Source: JADZAI01 sp047602465 (GTDB lineage Bacteria; Pseudomonadota; Alphaproteobacteria; Micropepsales; Micropepsaceae). From it: a stretch of DNA of 64,000 bases. Below the pieces are notes generated by a model. That model was given only the letters and a program-made list of their open reading frames with translations. It was not told the origin of the DNA and ran no database searches. Location of the stretch: the NCBI GenBank assembly GCA_047602465.1, contig JASGHF010000001.1, forward strand, positions 2,728,001-2,792,000, in the 5' to 3' direction. The translations under genes and the position numbers were made by a program. Shown here one piece after another: positions 53,761 to 64,000 of the stretch (position 1 is its first letter; each line of letters begins with the position of its first letter).

Positions 53761-54519
53761 TCAGTCGATCAGCCTGATCTCGTCGCCCGGCGCGATGCGG
53801 CCGCCTTCGATCACGTCGAGATAGATGCCGCAGAGATTGGCCCCGAAGGCCTCGTCCAGCAGTTGCGGCAGGCGCATGTCGCGCTCGGCGGTCGCCGGGT
53901 TCACGTTGGTGGCGGCGCAGCGGACGATCTGCTTGGCGACGGTGGCGCGGGCAGGACCGATGGCGAATGTGCGCCCTGTCAGGGATTTCTCGGCCCAGGG
54001 CTCCAGCCCCTCGACATGGATATTGCCGCGGAAGCGCAGGGGATCGACCGGAGCGCCCGCGACACGCTCGACGTCGCGCACGCTCGCGAGGTTGATGAGC
54101 GAGATGTATTTCTGCGGCACGTCGGTGAAGTTGAAGCCGGGCGCGGTGACGACGCGCGGCTTGCCGGGCAACGCAGCGCCCAGATAGGCGGCGAAGAACT
54201 GCTCCGCGATGCCGCGTCCGACGGGGGTGGAGAGCTGCGCCCGGCTCACCTGTTTGCCGCCGCGCTTGATGGTGAGGGTGGCTGTTTCATCGTCGAGATG
54301 GGTTTCGAGCGCGGCGAGCTTCTCGTCGCGCATCAGCATCAGGAATTTTATCTTGGGGAAGTGGCGCGGCGCGTCGGGATCGAATTGCGGCGCGCCCTGT
54401 TCGATCGCCCATGCGCGGTCATGCGGGAAGGTCTCGCCGGGGGTGAGCGTGACGGTACTCAGCGCTTCGGGCGAGAGGCCTTTGACCGGGTAGCGATAGA
54501 GGCTTTCGACATGGGGCAT
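53761..54519 (-). CDS. MOSC domain-containing protein
   Basis: 252 residues from ATG 54519, where MPHVESLYRYPVKGLS opens the MOSC N-terminal domain. The C-terminal MOSC domain has RFRGNIHVEGLEPWAE and VRCAATNVNPATAERD, the cysteine-containing segment that holds the molybdenum cofactor or sulfur in related proteins. Likely handles sulfur or Moco in the cytoplasm. 11 bases before the protease gene on the same strand; divergent from clpB. Confidence 0.9.
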   Translation of the reverse strand: MPHVESLYRYPVKGLSPEALSTVTLTPGETFPHDRAWAIEQGAPQFDPDAPRHFPKIKFLMLMRDEKLAALETHLDDETATLTIKRGGKQVSRAQLSTPVGRGIAEQFFAAYLGAALPGKPRVVTAPGFNFTDVPQKYISLINLASVRDVERVAGAPVDPLRFRGNIHVEGLEPWAEKSLTGRTFAIGPARATVAKQIVRCAATNVNPATAERDMRLPQLLDEAFGANLCGIYLDVIEGGRIAPGDEIRLID

Positions 54520-54704
54520 GGCGCCGTTGTAGCCGATTGGCGGGCGAATGGGCCGGTCCCGATGCCGCATGCCGGGCGATGGTCCGGCACGGAACCCATT
54601 GCGGAAAGGGGGCATTCTCCCCACATCGGAAAAGGTCTTCGAGGCCCGTCGTGCTGCGCCCGTATGGGGCGGCCAAAGGCGGATGCGCTCATTTGGAGGG
54701 ACAG

Positions 54705-57350
<2,646 letters not shown>

Positions 57351-57436
57351 ACGCACCGGAAACCCGCGTCCCGATGCCGCGTAGCGCGCCCGAAAGGGCG
57401 CGCTATGTGTTTGTGGGTCGATATTGGGGGCCACAC

Positions 57437-58384
57437 ATGAACCGTCTCACCCGGGCCGCAGCGCAGGCCGTTCTGGCCGCGTGTCTTTGCGCGCCGGCGC
57501 TCGCCGACGACAGCGGCATCGACTTCGCCGACGTCTATGCCAAAGGCCTTGAGGCCTGGTCGGAGCCGGAGGGCAGCACGCTGACGCAGGAAGAGGTCGA
57601 GCGCGCCGCGACTTATGTGCTGGGGAGCGCGACGTTCATCCTCTATCACGAGTTCGGTCACGCGATGGTTTCGGAGTTTCAGCTCCCGGTCCTGGGCAAG
57701 CCCGAAGATGCCGTCGACAGCTTCGCGACACTCTACATGATCGCGGATGAGGACGACGACACGCTCGACAACATGATCGCCGAGGCGGCGAATGCCTGGT
57801 TCGACCAGCAGACGAACAACGAGGCCGTCGACCGCCTCTACGATTACGGTCCGCATTCGGTGGAAAGCCAGCGCGGCTATCAGATCATCTGCCTTCTGGT
57901 CGGCAGCGACCCTGAAGGGTGGAAGGCAACCGCGGACGAGGCCGGCCTGCCCGAAGACCGTCAGAAGAACTGCCCGTATGAGTACGAACGCACCGTAGCC
58001 GCATGGGACGAGATGATGGGCGGCAATGAACTCGCGGAAGACGAGGCGCCCACCGGCAATGTGAACGTCGTCTGGGACAAGGCGGAGGACAAGTTCGCGA
58101 TGATCGCGAACGTGCTCTATTATTCAGGGATCGGCGATGCGATCGCCAGGCAGATCTCCTCGACCTTCCGTCTCAATGGCGACATCACGCTGCAGTTCAC
58201 CAATTGCGGCACGCCCAATGCCTGGTGGATCGAGAACGAGCGCACGGTGCGCTTCTGCTATGACTGGGCCGACAGATGGCGCGAGAACATCGCCTACTAC
58301 ACCAGCAAGGACAAAGCGGACGCGCCGCCTGCCGAACCGGAGCCGGCCGACGCTGAGACGGCAGAACCGACGGAAGCAGAGTAG
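57437..58384 (+). CDS. exported DUF4344-type metallopeptidase
   Basis: 315 residues from ATG 57437 (signal peptide MNRLTRAAAQAVLAACLCAPALA; GGGGG about 6 bases upstream). HEFGH (71-75) with GKPEDAVDSFAT (87-98) fits the DUF4344 zinc peptidase family, whose third ligand is acidic and lies soon after the helix. Four or more cysteines in the second half and a Pro/Glu-rich tail (APPAEPEPADAET). Substrate unknown. Follows clpB after 86 bases, same strand. Confidence 0.85.
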   Translation: MNRLTRAAAQAVLAACLCAPALADDSGIDFADVYAKGLEAWSEPEGSTLTQEEVERAATYVLGSATFILYHEFGHAMVSEFQLPVLGKPEDAVDSFATLYMIADEDDDTLDNMIAEAANAWFDQQTNNEAVDRLYDYGPHSVESQRGYQIICLLVGSDPEGWKATADEAGLPEDRQKNCPYEYERTVAAWDEMMGGNELAEDEAPTGNVNVVWDKAEDKFAMIANVLYYSGIGDAIARQISSTFRLNGDITLQFTNCGTPNAWWIENERTVRFCYDWADRWRENIAYYTSKDKADAPPAEPEPADAETAEPTEAE

Positions 58385-58401
58385 CGGCCTTCAATAGAGA
58401 C

Positions 58402-58430
58402 TTGACTAATTATCGTAACACGATAATTGA
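58402..58430 (+). promoter_or_regulatory. promoter with overlapping 21-base palindromic operator
   Basis: AATTATCGT (58408-58416), AAC, ACGATAATT (58420-58428) form a perfect 9+9 palindrome. TTGACT (58402-58407) just before it fits a -35 element, so a protein bound here would block transcription of the DUF2975/XRE pair. The XRE protein of the pair is the obvious candidate. Confidence 0.7.
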
Positions 58431-58456
58431 TCGTTGCCTTTAAGTAAGGGACGCTC

Positions 58457-59005
58457 ATGTCTGCCGATCACCTGTCCGATGCCGCCTCGCGTGCGGCGAC
58501 CGAAGCCAAACGCCTTCATCCCTGGGTCTACGCCGCCTTCGTGCTGGCGGTCATCCTGATCGTGACCGAGATCGGGATCGTCGGCATCAAAAGCACCGCA
58601 GCCTTGCGTGATTTGAAAGGCGAGACCTTCGGCTTCTGGCAGGGCGTCGATGCCTTTCTGCGCCAGGCGCTGCGCGCCGCGCCGGCGATCGCGCTGGCCG
58701 GGGCGCTGTGGTGCGCGCAGGATTATCTGGCGCGGCTCGGCAAGGGCGAATTATGGGCGCCTTCGACTGCGGCCCTGGTGGGAGAGATCGGCCAGTCGAT
58801 GACCTGGGCGGCGGCGTTCGAGGTGGTGATCTCACCGACGATCCTGCACTGGCTCGATCAGCGTGGCGTGGTTGAGCTGAACCTGGAGCCGATGCCGGTG
58901 GTGCTGGGCGGTCTCGGCGTCGCGCTGATCGTGATCGGCCGGGGGCTGCGCGATGCCGTCGGCGCGGTGGGTGCGCTGAAATCCGAACACGATCAGTTCG
59001 TCTGA
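58457..59005 (+). CDS. DUF2975 membrane protein
   Basis: 182 residues with four predicted transmembrane helices (about 25-48, 75-95, 115-138, 145-165). The spacing and the partner XRE gene 3 bases downstream match the DUF2975 / YozG-type pair. Function of DUF2975 is unknown. First gene of the pair; a palindromic operator precedes it. Confidence 0.82.
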   Translation: MSADHLSDAASRAATEAKRLHPWVYAAFVLAVILIVTEIGIVGIKSTAALRDLKGETFGFWQGVDAFLRQALRAAPAIALAGALWCAQDYLARLGKGELWAPSTAALVGEIGQSMTWAAAFEVVISPTILHWLDQRGVVELNLEPMPVVLGGLGVALIVIGRGLRDAVGAVGALKSEHDQFV

Positions 59006-59008
59006 GCC

Positions 59009-59221
59009 ATGGCGATCATCGTCCGTCTGGATGTCCAGCTGGCGTTGCGGAAAATGCGCGCCAAGGACCTCGCCGCCGAAATCGGCCTCACGGAGGCCAA
59101 TCTCTCGCTGCTGCGCACAGGCAGAGTGAAGGGCATACGGTTCGAAACGCTGGACGCGATCTGCCGTGCGCTGAAATGCCAGCCGGGCGATCTGCTCGAG
59201 TTCATCGATGTCGAGGCGTAG
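59009..59221 (+). CDS. YozG-like XRE-family HTH regulator
   Basis: 70 residues, almost entirely one helix-turn-helix: RLDVQLALRKMRAKDLAAEIGLTEANLSLLRTGRVKGI, ending in CRALKCQPGDLLEF. Small HTH_26-type proteins of this kind accompany DUF2975 membrane proteins. Likely autorepressor at the palindrome at 58408-58428. 3 bases after the DUF2975 gene. Confidence 0.92.
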   Translation: MAIIVRLDVQLALRKMRAKDLAAEIGLTEANLSLLRTGRVKGIRFETLDAICRALKCQPGDLLEFIDVEA

Positions 59222-59223
59222 CG

Positions 59224-59688
59224 CTAGCGCCGGCCCATCACGGCGCGGGCCGCGCCGGCGATGACGAGGCCGACGCCGAGGACGTGGCTCGCCAGTTCGC
59301 CGATCATGCGCCAGCCTTCCGGATACCTGGTCACCGCAAGGGCGGAGAGCGGCAGCACGACATAGTTCATGAAGACGTAGAGGCCGGCGCCATAGATGGG
59401 TCCGGTGATGAACCACCAGCGCCGCAATGCGGGCGCAGCGAGGCTGGCTATGCAGAAGGCCAGCGCCATCACAAGGCAGATGCCGAAATGAAGACCTGCG
59501 CCGAGCGCAGATTCGGCAGCGCCGCCCTTCGCGATGACATCCGGGCCAAGCAATCCGCCCGCGACGACGCGCAGCAGCGTGTCGGGCATCATGCCGCGCG
59601 TGAGATAGGAGACGATCATCGCATAGGCGATATCGATCGCGCCGCCGATCAATCCGCCGATCAGCGCTGCCTTGAAAGTTCTGTTCAT
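59224..59688 (-). CDS. small integral membrane protein of unknown function
   Basis: 154 residues, four or five hydrophobic segments with GGLIGGAIDIAYA at the N-terminus and SHVLGVGLVIAGAARAVMG at the end. It resembles YagU/DUF1440-type proteins in layout, but I cannot confirm that. Its stop is 2 bases from the stop of the XRE gene; the patatin-like gene lies 8 bases upstream on the same strand. Confidence 0.75.
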   Translation of the reverse strand: MNRTFKAALIGGLIGGAIDIAYAMIVSYLTRGMMPDTLLRVVAGGLLGPDVIAKGGAAESALGAGLHFGICLVMALAFCIASLAAPALRRWWFITGPIYGAGLYVFMNYVVLPLSALAVTRYPEGWRMIGELASHVLGVGLVIAGAARAVMGRR

Positions 59689-59696
59689 GGTGGGCC

Positions 59697-60593
59697 TCAG
59701 TCGAGTGTGGCGACGAGCTTTTCGATGAGCGGCAATGCGCGTTCCGCCGCCTGACCGCCGAGCGCGATGAGTTCATCGGCGCGGTCAAATTCCAGCAATC
59801 CGATATGGCTGACATCCGGCTCGATCATCACATCGGCCGGATCGGCGGCGAGGCGCATGCGGGTCAGGCGATCCAGGATGATGTTGAGCGCGCCGGTCAT
59901 GGTCGCGGAGATGCCGGGGCCGTCCTTACGGGGACCGAAGATCATCCTGGTGACCATGCGGTCGGGACGGATCCAGTCGGTCCATGAGCCGTCGTCGTCG
60001 CCGAACGGGCCTGGCTCGGACATGTCGTCATCGGCCTGCTGGCCATCGACGTGCAGACCGACGCCGATCACCAGCCGCCCGCCCATGGCGCGCGCCGCAG
60101 CGGTCGGCACGGGATTGGTGAGGGCGCCGTCGACGTAGAAACGGTCGTCGATTTTGACGGCCGGAAAGACGCCGGGGAGGGCGTAGGAGGCGCGCAGGGC
60201 TTTCGAGAGCGGCCCGGCACGGAGCCAGACCTCGTGGCCGGTCTTCAGTTCGGTGGTGACGGCGGCGAAATTGCGCCTCAGATTCTCGATCGCGATGCCG
60301 CCGACATAGGTTTCCAGCAGATCGGCCAGCTTGCGTCCGGCGATGAGGCCGCCGCTCGTCACCGAAATATCCATCATCGCGCGCACGCGCTTGGCATCGA
60401 GGCTGCGCGCCCAGTTTTCCAGATCGTCGAGTTTTCCCGCCAGATACAAGCCACCCACGACGGCGCCGATGGAGGTGCCGGCAATGATGTCCGGTTCGAA
60501 TCCGGCGCGGATCAGCGTGCGTAGAATGCCGATATGGCACCACCCGCGTGCGACCCCGCCCCCCAGCGCAAGACCGATGCTCACATTCGCCAT
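59697..60593 (-). CDS. patatin-like phospholipase family protein
   Basis: 298 residues. Oxyanion loop GGGVARG (11-17), nucleophile Ser41 in GTSIGAVVGG (G-x-S-x-G), and the Asp155 of DGALTNP, giving the Ser-Asp dyad. No signal peptide. RssA/PlpD-like cytoplasmic branch by length and layout. Probably hydrolyses acyl lipids, substrate unknown. The 394-base gap to the 16S gene starts at its upstream side. Confidence 0.9.
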   Translation of the reverse strand: MANVSIGLALGGGVARGWCHIGILRTLIRAGFEPDIIAGTSIGAVVGGLYLAGKLDDLENWARSLDAKRVRAMMDISVTSGGLIAGRKLADLLETYVGGIAIENLRRNFAAVTTELKTGHEVWLRAGPLSKALRASYALPGVFPAVKIDDRFYVDGALTNPVPTAAARAMGGRLVIGVGLHVDGQQADDDMSEPGPFGDDDGSWTDWIRPDRMVTRMIFGPRKDGPGISATMTGALNIILDRLTRMRLAADPADVMIEPDVSHIGLLEFDRADELIALGGQAAERALPLIEKLVATLD

Positions 60594-60680
60594 GTCACGA
60601 TCCTAAACTGCGAATTTATCGGCACGAAACGCGGCGCAGGGACGCAAGAAAAAAAGATCAAAAATCTTTCGCGTTTCGCG

Positions 60681-60709
60681 TTGACAGCCATCAGGCCCCC
60701 GCATACAAG
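60681..60709 (+). promoter_or_regulatory. rrn operon promoter
   Basis: TTGACA (60681-60686), 17 bases, TACAAG (60704-60709). A perfect -35 and four of six -10 bases at ideal spacing, about 280 bases before the 16S gene. No other clear promoter of this quality is in the leader. Confidence 0.75.
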
Positions 60710-60737
60710 CCGCGCCTCGCTGGCGAGCCGGCGAGAC

Positions 60738-60756
60738 GCTGATTGACATTGTTAAG
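60738..60756 (+). promoter_or_regulatory. boxA-like antitermination sequence
   Basis: GCTGATTGACATTGTTAAG resembles the rrn boxA of alphaproteobacteria (GCTCTTTGACATTGT), where Nus factors load to prevent Rho termination. Assigned from similarity and position in the leader only. Confidence 0.5.
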
Positions 60757-60987
60757 TGATGGAAGGGCGACGCGGGCGGCGGGTTGTTGGTGGGGAACTG
60801 CTGATGATGAGCTGGTTTGTGTTGCCTGGAGATACGCAGAAGCGGAACGCTCGTTCTTGCTGAGGCTTAGGCTTTGGTGGGGACGGGAACTATCTGCTTT
60901 TGAGTTTTTTACATGCGACGCATGTCAGTGACATGGGGCCTGGATGAGACTTGGATGCCTTTAGGGGTGTCCTGAGTTCTTTTGTTA

Positions 60988-62484
<1,497 letters not shown>

Positions 62485-62600
62485 CGAAGACTTCAAGGTT
62501 TGGCAGAGCTTGCTCTGTTCTCCTTAGTCCTCGGTATTAGACAACGCCGCGACGGCAGTTCGCATTCAGCGGGCTGTGGAATCCGGCACGTCGGGCCTAA

Positions 62601-62625
62601 GCGAAGCACGCGCGAGCGTGTTCGC
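62601..62625 (+). other. spacer hairpin copy 1 (with GCGA loop)
   Basis: GCGAA and TTCGC enclose one bulged G, CACGC, a GCGA tetraloop and GCGTG: ten pairs. The second copy at 63214-63238 keeps every pair, with a C-G pair replaced by A-T, and both loops fit GNRA. Both copies are followed by AAGAAA. Confidence 0.75.
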
Positions 62626-62683
62626 AAGAAAGCTTCGGCAATCGGCTCCATGCCGCCGCCCACGCCGCCCTTCCATCACAAGA

Positions 62684-62731
62684 GACAGAACGCAGGCTTT
62701 GCCTGTTCGCCCGGTATCGGGTCGTTCTGTC
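62684..62731 (+). other. three-way junction in first rRNA spacer
   Basis: GACAGAACG (62684-62692) pairs with CGTTCTGTC (62723-62731). Inside are two small hairpins: CAGGC/GCCTG (62693-62705) and CCCG/CGGG (62710-62721). This suggests a folded precursor RNA element, perhaps for processing. Confidence 0.6.
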
Positions 62732-62826
62732 GTTCAAGAAGACGCAGGGGGCATGCGTTCGCCACGGCGGCACGGCCTGACCCGGGTTATAGAACGAACA
62801 GGCTCGCGCCTGCTTCGTAACGGTTA

Positions 62827-62903
<77 letters not shown>

Positions 62904-62904
62904 T

Positions 62905-62965
62905 CCTCCGCTCGCGTGCCGCGAGCTGCGGATGGCAAGCCATCCTTCAGGCGGGCTTGCCCGCC
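62905..62965 (+). other. string of hairpins between the two tRNAs
   Basis: Three adjacent stems: CTCGCG/CGCGAG (62911-62925), GGATGGC/GCCATCC (62930-62945) and GGCGGGC/GCCCGCC (62950-62965). Nearly the whole tRNA-Ile to tRNA-Ala gap folds, likely cleavage sites for processing. Confidence 0.6.
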
Positions 62966-62987
62966 GAAGCTCCAGGGGAGCGAAGGC

Positions 62988-63063
62988 GGGGCTGTAGCTC
63001 AGTTGGGAGAGCGCGTGCTTTGCAAGCATGAGGTCATCGGTTCGATCCCGTTCAGCTCCACCA
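62988..63063 (+). tRNA. tRNA-Ala (anticodon TGC)
   Basis: 76 bases, acceptor GGGGCTG/CAGCTCC, anticodon TGC at 63021-63023, T-loop GGTTCGATCCC and encoded CCA at 63061-63063. Confidence 0.97.
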
Positions 63064-63213
63064 TCCTGCTTCGCGCGTTGCGCTTCGCAGGATTTGCGTG
63101 TCTTGAACTTGAAGAGTTTGCGCGGGCTTTGGCCCGGCGCGTGCGCCGGCTTTGCCAGGCGCGATTATTGACAGTGTGAAGAGAGGTTGACGATCCGAGG
63201 TTGTGGGCGCGAC

Positions 63214-63238
63214 GCGAAGCAAGCGAGAGCTTGTTCGC
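63214..63238 (+). other. spacer hairpin copy 2 (with GAGA loop)
   Basis: GCGAA, bulged G, CAAGC, GAGA loop, GCTTG, TTCGC. Compared with copy 1 at 62601 the changes are a compensatory pair (C-G to A-T) and one loop base, so the stem is conserved as structure. 28 of the first 31 bases match. Confidence 0.75.
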
Positions 63239-63272
63239 AAGAAACGACCACTACGTTCGGGATTACGGCATC

Positions 63273-63297
63273 GGGATTTGAACCCTGGCGCCCACCA
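63273..63297 (+). other. tRNA 3'-end-like remnant
   Basis: GGGATTTGAACCC followed by TGGCGCCCACCA looks like a T-arm and acceptor end with CCA; it is followed by TCC as are both genuine tRNAs here (CCACCATCC three times). No anticodon arm or acceptor 5' side fits, so it is not a working tRNA. Confidence 0.3.
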
Positions 63298-63456
63298 TCC
63301 CGGATTTACGGCTTTGGATCCGATACGAACAATCTGGTCTTGATGTTGGATCTGGATTGCAGAGCTACGGCTGCTTCAGGCAGTTGCGAGTTGGTTCTGC
63401 TGCGTTGGCGTGCGGTCTAGCCGGCCGCTGCGCCTAAGGATCCTGACGCGGAAAGC

Positions 63457-64000
<544 letters not shown>

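Larger units (their letters stand above)
60594..60987 (+). other. gene-free rRNA leader region
   Basis: 394 bases between the divergent patatin-like gene and the 16S gene. Holds the rrn promoter (60681-60709) and a boxA-like sequence (60738-60756). Short open frames here are not supported. Nothing else stands out. Confidence 0.7.
63064..63456 (+). other. spacer between tRNA-Ala and 23S rRNA
   Basis: 393 bases. A hairpin ATCCTGC/GCAGGAT (63063-63093) overlaps the last base of the tRNA; the second copy of the GNRA hairpin lies at 63214-63238; a tRNA-3'-end-like segment lies at 63273-63297. No gene. Confidence 0.7.

Noticed and set aside
63273..63297. Third tRNA gene in the spacer
   Set aside because: Only a T-arm- and CCA-like end is present; no matching acceptor 5' side or anticodon arm.

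Overview
The window is about 64 kb of GC-rich chromosome from an alphaproteobacterium. The evidence is the 16S rRNA, the rRNA operon order 16S - tRNA-Ile(GAT) - tRNA-Ala(TGC) - 23S, and several gene neighbourhoods common in that class: bolA / dnaJ-like / cobS / cobT, methyltransferase / comF / grxC / nit / DUF1178, and ubiG - lysC - ptsP ... prfA - prmC - DUF4167 ... clpB. GANTC sites and TTAACCAT half-sites in one intergenic region fit a CcrM/CtrA-type cell-cycle system. I could not settle the order. I see no insertion sequence, prophage, integron or CRISPR array; this is mostly ordinary core chromosome.

Layout. 1-2.1 kb: the 5' part of a Suv3-like helicase, then a 550-base gene-free region holding a duplicated module, then a small secreted protein. 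2.3-9.1 kb: B12-dependent methylmalonyl-CoA mutase (scpA) and its chaperone meaB, separated by a DUF6491-like protein, a peptidoglycan-binding metallopeptidase, a frameshifted quinone oxidoreductase and a DUF3108 protein. 9.1-15.3 kb: rpmB, then a leftward dnaJ-like / cobS / cobT / phytase-like run, with a frameshifted bolA divergent from it. 15.3-22.3 kb: aroK-aroB-SDR leftward; a tiny membrane peptide, an alanine-rich exported protein, xerD and a DUF2130 gene rightward. 22.3-28.2 kb: an SDR, mcl1, a three-gene ECF41 sigma-factor operon with a recognisable ECF41 promoter, and accA. 28.2-33.3 kb: kup and an epoxide hydrolase / lipoprotein / epoxide hydrolase run. 33.5-40.2 kb: mutT plus an orphan Flp pilin, an NDUFAF5-like protein, comF-grxC-nit-DUF1178, a small HD hydrolase, hisI, ubiG. 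40.3-57.4 kb: lysC-ptsP, small proteins, a RodZ-like protein, ispG, a TetR-controlled epimerase/SnoaL pair, prfA-prmC, a DUF4167 protein, a secreted zinc protease, a MOSC protein and clpB. 57.4-60.6 kb: a DUF4344 protease, a DUF2975/XRE pair with a 21-base palindrome, a membrane protein and a patatin-like protein. 61-64 kb: the rRNA operon, running off the right edge.

How genes work together. scpA, meaB and mcl1 belong to propionyl-CoA / methylmalyl-CoA chemistry: Mcl1 releases glyoxylate and propionyl-CoA, and the mutase, kept active by MeaB, makes succinyl-CoA. CobS and CobT are two of the three aerobic cobaltochelatase subunits that supply the cobalamin this mutase needs. No ccr, pcc or cobN is in the window. 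The ECF41 operon, the DUF2975/XRE pair and the TetR/epimerase pair are self-contained regulatory units with visible candidate operators.

I found no clearly new multi-gene system. The best leads are the ECF41 operon with its promoter, the duplicated GANTC/TTAACCAT module at 0.9-1.35 kb, a pair of rRNA-spacer hairpins with a compensatory base change, the peptidoglycan-binding M35-like protein, and the NDUFAF5-like protein without a normal SAM motif. The two frameshifts (quinone oxidoreductase, bolA) may be sequencing errors. Coordinates of starts were moved from the longest reading frame where a signal peptide, ribosome-binding site or family start argued for it.
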